Shown: one piece after another, positions 52,774 to 61,017 of the stretch
How positions within the stretch are numbered: position 1 is the stretch's first letter
Layout of the letters: every line of letters starts with the position of its first letter
Assembly: GCA_905214875.1 (NCBI GenBank)
Contig: CAJMNR010000017.1
Coordinates: 1-64,000 of the forward strand
Direction of reading: 5' to 3'
Length of the DNA: 64,000 nucleotides
DNA from: an uncultured bacterium
Lineage (GTDB): Bacteria; Bacillota; Clostridia; Lachnospirales; Lachnospiraceae
Notes under the pieces: model-generated
Databases searched by the model: none
What the model saw: only the letters and a program-made list of their open reading frames with translations
What the model was told of the DNA's origin: nothing
Position numbers and translations under genes: made by a program

Positions 52774-54324
52774 TTATTCATTCACGCTTGCAACAGCATC
52801 ACCATTTGAAGATGCCTTAGGTGCTGCATTACAGATACGGGTAAGAGCTTTTGTATACTCTACCTTATCTTTTTGCTTGATTAATTCTTTAGCTTCGGAT
52901 TCGGAAACGTTGTATACTTGTTTCAATTCTGAAATCATCTCTTTACGAAGACTGTCATACTCATTTGCTACTCCATATTTTGAAGCATCAGCATAATACT
53001 CATCATAACGTTCTAACCCCTTTAATAAGGAATCTAACGCTTCCACATGCATATTTAGCTCTTTAAAATTTTCATAAGAGTTCTGCTGTTTTTCCATACG
53101 CATAACTGTTTCCACTTTGTTATAAAGTTCTTCGTCTTTTGCTTTCAGTTTTAAACCACTTAACTCTTGATATGCTGCATCATATCTACCGATTGTACTG
53201 TTAAAATCTGCATTGCTTACTGTAAGACCATATGTTCCTTTAAGCGTAACGACAATAATAGCGATTCCAATCACTGCAGCTGTAGAGAATACGATTGACG
53301 CGCCGATCTTATTAATCTTTCCTTCTGGAACATAATTTCTTTCGGCTTCTTCTCGTTCTTTTTGTTTCTTTTCTCTTGCTTCTGCTTTTTTCTTAGCTTT
53401 CGCTTCCTTGGCTGCAGCCTTCGCTTCGTTTTTCGCCGCTTTCTTTTCTGCTGCAGCTTTCTTTTTCTCTTCTTTTTGTTTTTGCTTCGCTTCTTCTTTT
53501 TGCTTTTTCTTTTCTTCTAGCTCAGCAATACGTTGTTTTTCTTTTTCAATTTCTTCTTCTGGATTTTCAGGTTCGATATTAGCGAACATCTTATCCATTA
53601 ATGTCTTTTTCTTATTTTTCTTTGTTTCAACAACCTTTTCTTCATCTGGTAGCAAATTATTGAATTGTTCTTCTAACGCTTCGTCATCCAATGAGGATAC
53701 TGCTCCTAAAGAATCAGAAAATATATCCGAAGCACTCTTAGTCTGCATTTTCTCCGAATCAAGGGAATCACCTAATAAAGCATCAAATTCCTCTAAAGAA
53801 AAATCTGTATCATTGGAATCTCCAATAATACCGTCTAATTCTTCAGTCGGCACACTTGTCTCCATTGGTTCACCATATTCTTCATTATTTTGAACCTCCT
53901 CAGTTATTTCTTCGGAAGTTGCAAAAAAATCGTCTAATGAAGCCATATCCTCGAGCATTTCTGCATTTAATCCAGATTCTATCTCAGCTTCCGCTAATTT
54001 AGCCTCTTCAAGTAAGGCATCGTCTAAATCTAATAATTTTTCGTCATCTAGATTCATACTTGTCTCTACCTCCTCTGATAATATCGTACTTTTCTCATTC
54101 TGTTCTTCTAAATTTTTAGAAGAACCACTGATTTTTTCTTTAAGTATATTGTTATAACTATCGTCAACATAATCATCAACTTCATCTAATGCGCTTTCGA
54201 CAGGAATCACCTGTTCTTCTGTTGGATTATCTGGCATATTTTCAATCTTTTTTGAAATAGTTTGGTCGAGCAAATCCCAATCGTCTTCGTTCGACTTCAT
54301 CAAATCTACTTCATCCTGATTCAT
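52774..54324 (-). CDS. Acidic single-TM protein with a Lys/Ala/Glu-rich coil
   Basis: 516 residues, not recognised. Residues 1-230 are strongly acidic and low-complexity, with repeated DLDDALLEEAK and DDFF/SLDD-like motifs. Residues about 245-330 are a Lys/Glu/Ala-rich predicted single helix (EEKKKAAAEKKAAKNEAKAA, in part). One TM helix (about 340-362, IVFSTAAVIGIAIIVVTL) separates this cytoplasmic part from an external helical domain (about 370-500) with YDAAYQELSGLKLKAKDEELY. The layout suggests a membrane anchor or tether that reaches deep into the cytoplasm. Stands alone. Confidence 0.75.
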   Translation of the reverse strand: MNQDEVDLMKSNEDDWDLLDQTISKKIENMPDNPTEEQVIPVESALDEVDDYVDDSYNNILKEKISGSSKNLEEQNEKSTILSEEVETSMNLDDEKLLDLDDALLEEAKLAEAEIESGLNAEMLEDMASLDDFFATSEEITEEVQNNEEYGEPMETSVPTEELDGIIGDSNDTDFSLEEFDALLGDSLDSEKMQTKSASDIFSDSLGAVSSLDDEALEEQFNNLLPDEEKVVETKKNKKKTLMDKMFANIEPENPEEEIEKEKQRIAELEEKKKQKEEAKQKQKEEKKKAAAEKKAAKNEAKAAAKEAKAKKKAEAREKKQKEREEAERNYVPEGKINKIGASIVFSTAAVIGIAIIVVTLKGTYGLTVSNADFNSTIGRYDAAYQELSGLKLKAKDEELYNKVETVMRMEKQQNSYENFKELNMHVEALDSLLKGLERYDEYYADASKYGVANEYDSLRKEMISELKQVYNVSESEAKELIKQKDKVEYTKALTRICNAAPKASSNGDAVASVNE

Positions 54325-54608
54325 TATTGTTTCACCACCTAATTACAATTCAATTTCATTTTCTAAATACCACACAATAGAGCGATTATTTTAAAGCATA
54401 TTTTTGTAAATTTCGTCCTCAAAATAATTTGCATACTCAAATATGTTCGTAGTTTTTACCAATATTTTTACATATATTTTTCTGTCAATTGGTAACTTTT
54501 TTTATCTTACTTTTTTTGCAAACATTTTTCTTATTTTTTACATATTTGCAAATCCATACCAATTATACTATAGTATAACTATGATAAAAACTTATAGAGG
54601 AGGCCATT
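54325..54608. other. AT-rich region between divergent genes
   Basis: About 284 bp of very AT-rich sequence with T runs. It carries the promoter of the plus-strand small gene (54546-54574) and presumably that of the minus-strand 516-residue gene. No gene or stable structure seen otherwise. Confidence 0.5.
54546..54574 (+). promoter_or_regulatory. Sigma-A type promoter with palindromic -10 region
   Basis: TTGCAA (54546-54551) and TATAGT (54569-54574) with a 17-bp spacer, 34 bp before the DUF6465-like gene. The -10 is inside a perfect 16-bp palindrome TTATACTATAGTATAA (54563-54578), which may be an operator or chance AT symmetry. Confidence 0.6.
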
Positions 54609-54812
54609 ATGAAGACAAATCTATACATACAATACCAAGGTTACGAATTTCAAGATAAACCATTTATCAATAGAATAAAGGAAATTTGGTCTAATCAAGG
54701 AAATAAGATCAAAGATATTGAAACACTTAATCTCTACATAAAGCCAGAAGAAAATACCGTATATTTTGTAATTAATGAAACAACCTCTGGTAGTATACCA
54801 ATCAAACAATAA
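54609..54812 (+). CDS. Small DUF6465-like protein
   Basis: 67 residues: MKTNLYIQYQG opening, a helix (FINRIKEIWSNQG), then LNLYIKPEENTVYFVIN and a short tail. This beta-alpha-beta pattern, and especially YIKPEENxxYFVIN, matches the small DUF6465 family common in Lachnospiraceae, as far as I recall. Cytoplasmic; function unknown. GAGGAGG lies 5 nt before the ATG. Own promoter and terminator. Confidence 0.75.
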   Translation: MKTNLYIQYQGYEFQDKPFINRIKEIWSNQGNKIKDIETLNLYIKPEENTVYFVINETTSGSIPIKQ

Positions 54813-54840
54813 TCATTCTAACAACTAAATATCATATCGT

Positions 54841-54879
54841 ATAAGAAAACACGGTACATCAGTATCCGTGTTTTCTTAT
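54841..54879 (+). terminator. Terminator of the DUF6465-like gene
   Basis: Perfect 14-bp stem ATAAGAAAACACGG / CCGTGTTTTCTTAT followed by TTTTTT. It could also serve convergent cheV. Confidence 0.85.
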
Positions 54880-54898
54880 TTTTTATCCATCGATCTAA

Positions 54899-55798
54899 TT
54901 AGAAAAGAAACTCATCGATTGTCTCTACTAAGATTCCAATCTCAGGTTTTGAAATCTGTGCATTCGCACCTAATAATCTACCTTTTGCTTTCATTTCCTC
55001 ATTTACTAAGGATGAGAAAATAACAACTGGTAAGTCTTTTAACACACTATCTGTCTTGATTAATTTAGTTAATCTATGTCCATCCATTTGTGGCATTTCG
55101 ATATCTGTGATTACACAAGCGACATTTTCTTTTACTGTATTTTCATTTCTGAATTTTTCAAGTAAATCCCATGCTTCTTGTCCATTTGCTGTAATTGTGA
55201 GATTAGTATATCCTGCTTCAACAAGACAATCTTTGATTAGACGTTCAAGCATTGGAGAATCTTCTGCGATAATGATCGGCTTCTCATTTCTATTTCTTTC
55301 ACCAAGTTTCTTCACGTCATCAATTTTTAAAGAAGTTGCTGGACAAACATCCGCTACAATCTTTTCAAAGTCAAGAATAATAATTAACTTTTCGCCTAAT
55401 TTAATAATTCCCGTAGCAACCCCTGCTCCGTTCGTATTAAGTGTCACATCCGGTTTCGTAATATCTTTCCAAGATACACGATGGATTCCTAACACGCTGC
55501 TAACATGAAAACCGATACTTAATTGGTTGAAGTTTGTAACAACCATCATATCCTTTTCTGTTAATCCGTTATCTATTATATTTAAACTTTTGAACAAACT
55601 AACGACAGTGATAATCTCATTTCTAGGCATAAAGATACCTTCAATGGATGGATGAGAATTTGGAACCATAGTTGGTCTTTGGTAAGGTAAAATTTCTTTT
55701 ACTTTTGCTACATTTATACCGTAGTGTTGATTTCCAACACAGAATTCCAATATTTCTAATTCATTTGTACCACTCTCTAATAAAATATTAGTTTCCAA
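54899..55798 (-). CDS. cheV: Chemotaxis protein CheV
   Basis: 299 residues: a CheW-like adaptor domain (about 15-160, with EILEFCVGNQHYGINVAKVKEI in part) and a receiver domain (about 172-299) with ED pocket (IIAEDSP), phosphoacceptor Asp in CVITDIEMPQMDG, and Lys in ISKPE. It couples chemoreceptors to CheA and tunes adaptation by phosphorylation. No other che or fla genes are in the window. Its presence implies the organism is chemotactic. Confidence 0.95.
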   Translation of the reverse strand: METNILLESGTNELEILEFCVGNQHYGINVAKVKEILPYQRPTMVPNSHPSIEGIFMPRNEIITVVSLFKSLNIIDNGLTEKDMMVVTNFNQLSIGFHVSSVLGIHRVSWKDITKPDVTLNTNGAGVATGIIKLGEKLIIILDFEKIVADVCPATSLKIDDVKKLGERNRNEKPIIIAEDSPMLERLIKDCLVEAGYTNLTITANGQEAWDLLEKFRNENTVKENVACVITDIEMPQMDGHRLTKLIKTDSVLKDLPVVIFSSLVNEEMKAKGRLLGANAQISKPEIGILVETIDEFLF

Positions 55799-55944
55799 GT
55801 TGATTCCTCCTAGAATATATTACTTCGTCGTAATTTATATCGACATGAACATGCAATATATTTATAGTAAATAACAATAAAATATACGAATTATGTAATA
55901 TTTTTGCACATTAATTTATTTTCTCTGGCAATCCCCCTCGTGTG

Positions 55945-56132
55945 AAGAGTTTCCTTGCAAAACTCTTTAGGCGATATACTCCTTCCCCACCAAGAACAAA
56001 GTGTGTGTTCCACACACTCTCGCGTCTTTTGCGTTTGTCAAGGAACGCACACTTTGCCCGCGCCGAACCTGGTCTTGGTAGCGACATCTTCCTTTCAGGT
56101 GAGTGCGCATCACACGTCCCGCTTTTTGGGAC
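55945..56132. repeat. GC-rich composite intergenic element with several hairpins
   Basis: Inverted repeats in order: AAGAGTTT / AAACTCTT (55945-55967); CAAAGTGTGTGTTCC / GGAACGCACACTTTG (55997-56056, 14 of 15); and GTCCC / GGGAC followed by CTTTTT (56116-56137). The segment 56056-56110 aligns with 30121-30175. It is clearly richer in G+C than the genes around it. It looks like a member of a dispersed intergenic repeat family rather than a gene. Confidence 0.6.
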
Positions 56133-56139
56133 CTTTTTA

Positions 56140-56179
56140 ATTGTTAGGAAAGAGCTCGACAGAGAAATTTCCTAGCAAT
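56140..56179. repeat. Dispersed inverted repeat, copy 2
   Basis: Arms ATTGTTAGGAAA (56140-56151) and TTTCCTAGCAAT (56168-56179, one mismatch). Bases 56141-56180 match 11-50 at 39 of 40 positions. It follows the composite element directly, so copy 1 at the window edge may be the end of another such element. Confidence 0.75.
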
Positions 56180-56184
56180 TAATA

Positions 56185-56218
56185 AGCTCATATGCTATCT
56201 TAAGACAACATATGAGCC
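56185..56218 (-). terminator. Terminator of the PH-domain gene
   Basis: Stem AGCTCATATG / CATATGAGCC just beyond the stop codon, followed on the minus strand by TTATTAATTG. Weak U tract. Confidence 0.5.
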
Positions 56219-56225
56219 ATGTGCT

Positions 56226-56609
56226 CTACACATCAAAGTCAATATCATCCTCATCCGGAGACATGCCGTGTGCAATATCCATTGTATGAATTGTTCTACG
56301 CCTAATTCTCGCCTCTTCACTTGCCTTCATTAAATAATCTTTAATTTCTGTAGAACGGCGAATGTGTTCTAATTTTAATTCTGGATGAGTCGTATCACCT
56401 GTATAACAGATTACAGTGCCGACTCTTGAAATTCGTTCAAAAAAGGATTGTACTAATCTGACATCTTGAATTTTATACATATAAGCATCGTCTTCCACTA
56501 TACTTAGAAAACCTTTTCTTATTGTAACTTTATCTTCATCTATCATATATTTTGTAAAAGTCCAAGGCAATCCAAATAATTTGGTTCTCTTCTTTTCTAC
56601 ATAATTCAT
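56226..56609 (-). CDS. Small bacterial PH-domain protein
   Basis: 127 residues with the pattern of the YdbS/DUF304 type bacterial PH domain: WTFTKYMIDEDKVTIRKGFL, YMYKIQDVRLVQSFFERI, GTVICYTGDTTHPELKL (strands; landmarks only). Unlike most DUF304 proteins it has no TM helices. It is 15 bp downstream of the lipoprotein gene and probably in one transcript. The Asp-rich C-terminus ends DEDDIDFDV. Function unknown. Confidence 0.75.
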   Translation of the reverse strand: MNYVEKKRTKLFGLPWTFTKYMIDEDKVTIRKGFLSIVEDDAYMYKIQDVRLVQSFFERISRVGTVICYTGDTTHPELKLEHIRRSTEIKDYLMKASEEARIRRRTIHTMDIAHGMSPDEDDIDFDV

Positions 56610-56624
56610 AGTCTTACTCCTTTA

Positions 56625-57380
56625 TTATTTAATCGTCACCTCATATGCCTTCATTTTGCTACTGGTAGCATAAAATGTCGCATTGGATAGCTTAAATGAA
56701 TCCTTAACCTCAAATAAAACTACAACTTCTTTTGATTCTCCCGCTTTTACTTTTCCTTGATAATAAGTCATATCATTATCGAGTAATGTATGCACAGAAG
56801 GAATCCACTCACTTCCATTGGCTTTCAATAAGAAACTTACCTGACTCTTAAGCAAATCCAAAGAAACATCTTTGCTATCTTTATTCTTAATTGCAAATGT
56901 TACAGCTAAGAATTTGTGATTTTTACTTGGTGTAATCGTATCAACACTTCCGCTATTTGGGTACTTATTGTATTCTTTTACATTCTTATATGTAATTGAT
57001 ACATTTTTAAGATCATACAATGATTCTAATGTGACTTTAGTCATCTTTTCGATTTCATTCGATTTATCGTTTGTCGTATCCTTGTTTGTCCCTGTAGGAG
57101 TACCAGTCGCATCCCCTTTAGTAGTGCTTTCATCCTCTGCCATAGTCGGAGTCGATGTTGGTGCAACTGTTGGTGCTGGCGTAGCTGTTGCTTCAACTTC
57201 TTCCTCTAACTTCACCAATTTGTTGTTGTTTTCATTCCTATCGTATCTAACGATAACGGATGTCAAATAATCTGCAACTAAGTCAGATTGTTTGTCGGTT
57301 AAATTCACACTGCTTGCACAGCCAACCATTACGTTAGCCATCCCTACCACAAGCATCATAGAAGTTAACTTCTTTCGCAT
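56625..57380 (-). CDS. Lipoprotein with DUF4352-like C-terminal domain
   Basis: 251 residues. Signal peptide with lipobox VMVGC (Cys about 20), so it is lipid-anchored outside. Residues about 65-110 are a Thr/Pro/Ala-rich linker (TATPAPTVAPTSTPT). The C-terminal beta-rich domain (about 125-250: KFLAVTFAIKNKDSKDVSL, VVVLFEVKD) looks like the immunoglobulin-like DUF4352/DUF5067 group. The start at 57380 has GGGAGG upstream. Separated from the upstream kinase gene by a strong terminator. Confidence 0.82.
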   Translation of the reverse strand: MRKKLTSMMLVVGMANVMVGCASSVNLTDKQSDLVADYLTSVIVRYDRNENNNKLVKLEEEVEATATPAPTVAPTSTPTMAEDESTTKGDATGTPTGTNKDTTNDKSNEIEKMTKVTLESLYDLKNVSITYKNVKEYNKYPNSGSVDTITPSKNHKFLAVTFAIKNKDSKDVSLDLLKSQVSFLLKANGSEWIPSVHTLLDNDMTYYQGKVKAGESKEVVVLFEVKDSFKLSNATFYATSSKMKAYEVTIK

Positions 57381-57472
57381 CTGTTGGCCTCCCTGTTTAA
57401 ATCTGTCATATCTCATATAATATTACCACTTTTTTTAGTATTCGGCAACGCATAATTCAAAATTATAAATTA

Positions 57473-57520
57473 AAAAGACTAATTTTTGACACAATACAAC
57501 TTTTACCGTCAAAAATTAGT
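57473..57520 (-). terminator. Terminator of the two-component operon
   Basis: Stem AAAAGACTAATTTTTGAC / GTCAAAAATTAGTCTTTT (18 bp) followed by TTAATTT on the minus strand. Confidence 0.8.
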
Positions 57521-57530
57521 CTTTTATATT

Positions 57531-59144
57531 TTAATTTTTCGTTTCTATATCGAACCAGAATACAACGCCATTTTGAAGGTTATTTACGCCAAACTTTTTG
57601 TTATGCGCATTCATAATTGCCTTAACAATAGATAATCCGATTCCATTGCCACCGTATTCTCTCGTTCTGGCTTTATCCACCTTATAGAACTTCGTCCATA
57701 TATTATCAATATCTTCTAGCGGAATATTATCTCCAGTATTAAATACGGATACTCTTGCATCATTTTCCCTCTGCTCAATTGTAATGCGAATGATATTCGG
57801 ATCTTTGATATGGTTAAATGCATTACTAATATAGTTGGTAATAACTTCTTCCATCATATACTCATCTGCCCAAACAAAAAGCGGCTTACTTGCATCAAAG
57901 ATAATCTGTACGCCCTTCTCTTCTGCCTTAATTCCATAGGAATTGATTACAGACTGAATGACCTGGGTCAAATCGAAATGATCGAATTCCACCATGTTAT
58001 TACTTGATTCTAATTGATTCAATGTAAGAAGTTTCTTAACCATCGTATTCATCTTCGATGCTTCATCTATAATAACCTCGCAGTAAAAATCTCTGCTTTC
58101 CTGATCATCGGAGATATTCTCTTTCAGGCCTTCCGCGTAACCTTGTATCAAGGCAATCGGAGTTTTCAACTCATGAGTAACGTTGGATAAGAATTCTTTT
58201 CTCATCTCATCAATCTCTATCTTATTTGCAATATCACGCTGCAATTCATTATTCGCCCGCTTCAAGCTCGATATGGTATCCTCTAACTGCAGGGACATCT
58301 CATTGATACTGTTTCCTAAGACACCAATTTCATCTTTCGCCTTATCCTCATATTTTACTGAGAAATCAAGCTGACTCATGCGATATGCAATATTAGCCAA
58401 CTGATAAATCGGTCTCGTAAAGTTTCGAGAAACAAAATACATAACAATCGAACCAAGAAGCACAATCAAGATACCAACAACTCCAAGGAACTGATTTGCA
58501 ATGATAGCGCTTTCCTTAACACCAGCAAAGTTCGTACGGATATAGATCGTATTATTCCCATCCAAAGCACCATACAAATCAAGAAAATAATTTTGTGATC
58601 CTTTATCATAAATCTTTGCGATTACATATTCATTTGTTGATTTCAAGATAGTAAAAGACTCTCGTTTCTTTCCTTTCTTATCAGAATCATCCGGAGCCAC
58701 CTGTTCCGACTGCGTAGTGTCACTATTAGTTTCTGGTTCTGTATTAATATTGTATAGATAATTTTTGAACTGAATCGCACTTAAGCAGATTCGGTCCGTC
58801 TGCATCCCGTTATTCTTAGGCCAATATACATAAACGCCAAGATTGGATGGCCAGTTAAGAATGTAAATGGAAACAGAGTTGTCTGCCTCTAATTTTCTCA
58901 TGGCAGAATCAAACTCGTTATACTCTTCCTCTGTGGCGTTATAACGTCCGGAACTTTCGTTTATTTCCAAATACTTATCAATAAGATCATCTACCTGGCT
59001 TTGCACCTGACCACTATTTTTTACTTTATATTCTTTATAGTATTCTTCAAAAAACTGCTTATTTACAATCCAACATATAAGTATGGAGGCAAGAAGTAAG
59101 ACTGTTGTAATACCAATCATTTTAAACTTGATGGAATGTCTCAT
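57531..59144 (-). CDS. Sensor histidine kinase
   Basis: 537 residues: TM1 (about 8-28), an external sensor domain (about 30-215), TM2 (about 217-240), HAMP (about 240-295), HisKA dimerisation helix with the His in SNVTHELKTP, and an HATPase_c domain (N box SNAFNH, G1 VFNTGDNIP, G2 GGNGIGLSI). The external domain includes an Asp/Ser/Lys-rich loop. The partner regulator gene starts the operon, 13 bp upstream. Signal unknown. SD GGAGG. Confidence 0.93.
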   Translation of the reverse strand: MRHSIKFKMIGITTVLLLASILICWIVNKQFFEEYYKEYKVKNSGQVQSQVDDLIDKYLEINESSGRYNATEEEYNEFDSAMRKLEADNSVSIYILNWPSNLGVYVYWPKNNGMQTDRICLSAIQFKNYLYNINTEPETNSDTTQSEQVAPDDSDKKGKKRESFTILKSTNEYVIAKIYDKGSQNYFLDLYGALDGNNTIYIRTNFAGVKESAIIANQFLGVVGILIVLLGSIVMYFVSRNFTRPIYQLANIAYRMSQLDFSVKYEDKAKDEIGVLGNSINEMSLQLEDTISSLKRANNELQRDIANKIEIDEMRKEFLSNVTHELKTPIALIQGYAEGLKENISDDQESRDFYCEVIIDEASKMNTMVKKLLTLNQLESSNNMVEFDHFDLTQVIQSVINSYGIKAEEKGVQIIFDASKPLFVWADEYMMEEVITNYISNAFNHIKDPNIIRITIEQRENDARVSVFNTGDNIPLEDIDNIWTKFYKVDKARTREYGGNGIGLSIVKAIMNAHNKKFGVNNLQNGVVFWFDIETKN

Positions 59145-59157
59145 TATACGCCTCCTA

Positions 59158-59835
59158 TTACTCAGTTACTTCGAACTTATACCCCATACCCCAGATTGTC
59201 TTGATATAGTCGCCTTTATCTCCCATCTTGCTACGAAGTTTCTTTACATGTGTGTCAATAGTTCTGGCATCTCCGTAATAATCGTAATTCCAAACATTAT
59301 TTAGAATTCTTTCTCTTGAGAGTGCAACTCCTTGATTCACAATAAAATACGTTAATAGTTCGAACTCTTTAAAACTCAAATCGATAGATTTCCCATCAAT
59401 CGTAACTAAATGTGCCGCTTTATCAAGCACAATTCCTCCGATTTCAAAAGAATCTTCTTCTTTGGCGTTACTTCTGCGAAGAACCGCCTCAACTCTTGCA
59501 ACAAGGATTTTCGGACTAAATGGTTTCGAAATATACTCATCGATTCCTAATTCAAATCCCATCAACTCATCACGCTCATCACTTTTAGCAGTTAACATAA
59601 TAATCGGTACTTTCGAGTACTGACGGATTTCCTTGCAAACTTGATAGCCATCCATCTTTGGCATCATTACATCTAATATAATTAAAGCAATATCCTTTGT
59701 TTCAAAAAAGATATCAACTGCTTGTTCTCCATTTTCAGCTTCTAACACTTCATAGTTACTACGTACTAAAAAGTCCTTTACAAGCTTTCTCATTCTACTT
59801 TCATCATCTACAACTAGTATTTTCATTCCACTCAT
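59158..59835 (-). CDS. OmpR/PhoB-type response regulator
   Basis: 225 residues: receiver domain (phosphoacceptor Asp in LIILDVMMPKMDG, acidic pair VDDESR, Lys in YISKPF) and a winged-helix DNA-binding domain (from about 130, SFKEFELLTYFIV, and NVWNYDYYGDARTIDTHVKKLRSK in part). It pairs with the kinase encoded downstream. The start ATG at 59835 has GGTGA 5 nt before it; the ATG three codons later lacks space for an SD. Confidence 0.95.
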   Translation of the reverse strand: MSGMKILVVDDESRMRKLVKDFLVRSNYEVLEAENGEQAVDIFFETKDIALIILDVMMPKMDGYQVCKEIRQYSKVPIIMLTAKSDERDELMGFELGIDEYISKPFSPKILVARVEAVLRRSNAKEEDSFEIGGIVLDKAAHLVTIDGKSIDLSFKEFELLTYFIVNQGVALSRERILNNVWNYDYYGDARTIDTHVKKLRSKMGDKGDYIKTIWGMGYKFEVTE

Positions 59836-59920
59836 AGTTTCACCAGATCCTTTCTGCCCTAAATCATCATATTTTTACAATAACACATCATTATGATGAT
59901 TTTGTGAACGTGCCTTATTT

Positions 59921-60466
59921 TTATTTCGCTTTTGTATTTTCTTCTAATGCTTTTTCACGTTCTTGTAACTGCTGCTCCCACTGGGCATATTCATTTTGAA
60001 TCTTCTCTCTTGCAATCTTTTCATTATTCTTTGGACTGTAATAAGAGATTGCGAACATTGCAATAACAATCATAACTAAGAAAACATTTAAATACATGCT
60101 AATGGAATGTTTATGCTCTAACTTTTCACATTTCTTTTCCAATGCAGCTTTCGACTGTTCTTTTCCTTCCTTCTTTACATCGCTTCCAATAGAAGGCTTT
60201 ATAGCAACTGGTGGAACCATATTCTCTGGAACAATCTTCTTGCTAAGTATATAACGTCGAAGGCTCTCCATAAAGTTATACCCAACCACAGTCTCAAATA
60301 TATCTTTTTCCGTTAAATTCATATAAATTTTTAAGGCTGACTTTGCATTTTTTAAATCTGAATTTGCCTTGATATATGCAACTGATTCTTGCTCCTTCGC
60401 TGCCTTCTCATATTCCTGTTTTGTGCGGAAAGAAAACCCTTCCACAATCCATTGCTCATTTGACAT
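59921..60466 (-). CDS. Single-TM protein of unknown function
   Basis: 181 residues. Soluble N-terminal part (1-120; opening MSNEQWIVEGFSFRTKQEYE, a helical Lys/Glu-rich segment), one TM helix (about 127-147, LNVFLVMIVIAMFAIS), and a coiled-coil tail (AREKIQNEYAQWEQQLQE). Not recognised. It starts 1 bp after the stop codon of a decayed oxidoreductase gene, and its SD (GGAGG) is inside that remnant's last codons, suggesting it was once coupled to it. Confidence 0.7.
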   Translation of the reverse strand: MSNEQWIVEGFSFRTKQEYEKAAKEQESVAYIKANSDLKNAKSALKIYMNLTEKDIFETVVGYNFMESLRRYILSKKIVPENMVPPVAIKPSIGSDVKKEGKEQSKAALEKKCEKLEHKHSISMYLNVFLVMIVIAMFAISYYSPKNNEKIAREKIQNEYAQWEQQLQEREKALEENTKAK

Positions 60467-60467
60467 G

Positions 60468-60971
60468 TTATTTTCCTCCAGGATACGTAAAGCCCCACTG
60501 GTTTCTTATTGAATCCAACATCCCTAGTAACTTTATCGTATTGTCTAACGAATGTATCCTACTTTCCTTTTGTCCATTTCTTATACATTTTATCACTTCA
60601 TTAAGTTCATACTCATACCCATTCACTTCAAATGGCTGTTCATATGTTTGCACACAATTTCCCGTCTAATCATAAACCATAGCTTTCTGTGCACGATAGA
60701 ATGCAGGAACTACAATTTTCCCCTTGCTTCCTGTAATTACTGCATCCTCTCCTATATAACTACATATCGAAGATTGAAGCCTCGCAATCGCTCCATTCTG
60801 ATATGTAAACTGAACTGTATTTATTTCATCGACTCCTGTGTCAGAAAACTTAACAGTACTTTCAACCTTATCTGGTAACTGGCCAAATAAATGCATTGCA
60901 TACATAATCAGATAAATATCGACATCAAGCAATGCTCCTCCACCAAGTTCCTTCTTATATATACGACTATA
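60468..60971 (-). pseudogene. Remnant of a Gfo/Idh/MocA-family oxidoreductase
   Basis: Only the C-terminal half of a NAD(P)-dependent sugar-type dehydrogenase is left. Homologous sequence begins around 60971 with SRIYKKELGGGALLDVDIYLIMY, where intact proteins read LLDVGIYPI. It continues in the same frame through an in-frame TAG at 60666-60668 to YPGGK and TAA at 60468. The N-terminal Rossmann domain is missing and the deletion joins directly to the end of the ABC permease gene. So there is truncation, a nonsense codon and substitutions at conserved Gly and Pro: a decaying gene. Confidence 0.8.
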
Positions 60972-61017
60972 TTGTAGCTTCTTTATAGCGAAAATGCAAA
61001 TAAGAGTCAAAGTATGA

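Larger units (their letters stand above)
55799..56225. other. Intergenic region filled by a composite repeat
   Basis: 55799-55940 is AT-rich, presumably the cheV leader/promoter. From 55944 on the base composition turns GC-rich and is packed with inverted repeats (see separate entries). Open frames across it look spurious. Confidence 0.6.

Noticed and set aside
53408..53893. 161-codon plus-strand frame rich in Ser/Phe/Ala
   Set aside because: It is the antisense of the Lys/Glu/Ala-rich coil of the 516-residue protein; low-complexity shadow.
55942..56175. Plus-strand frame of 77 codons inside the intergenic repeat
   Set aside because: It runs through inverted repeats, has no SD and an amino-acid composition (Arg/Pro/Cys/His-rich) typical of translated non-coding GC-rich repeats.
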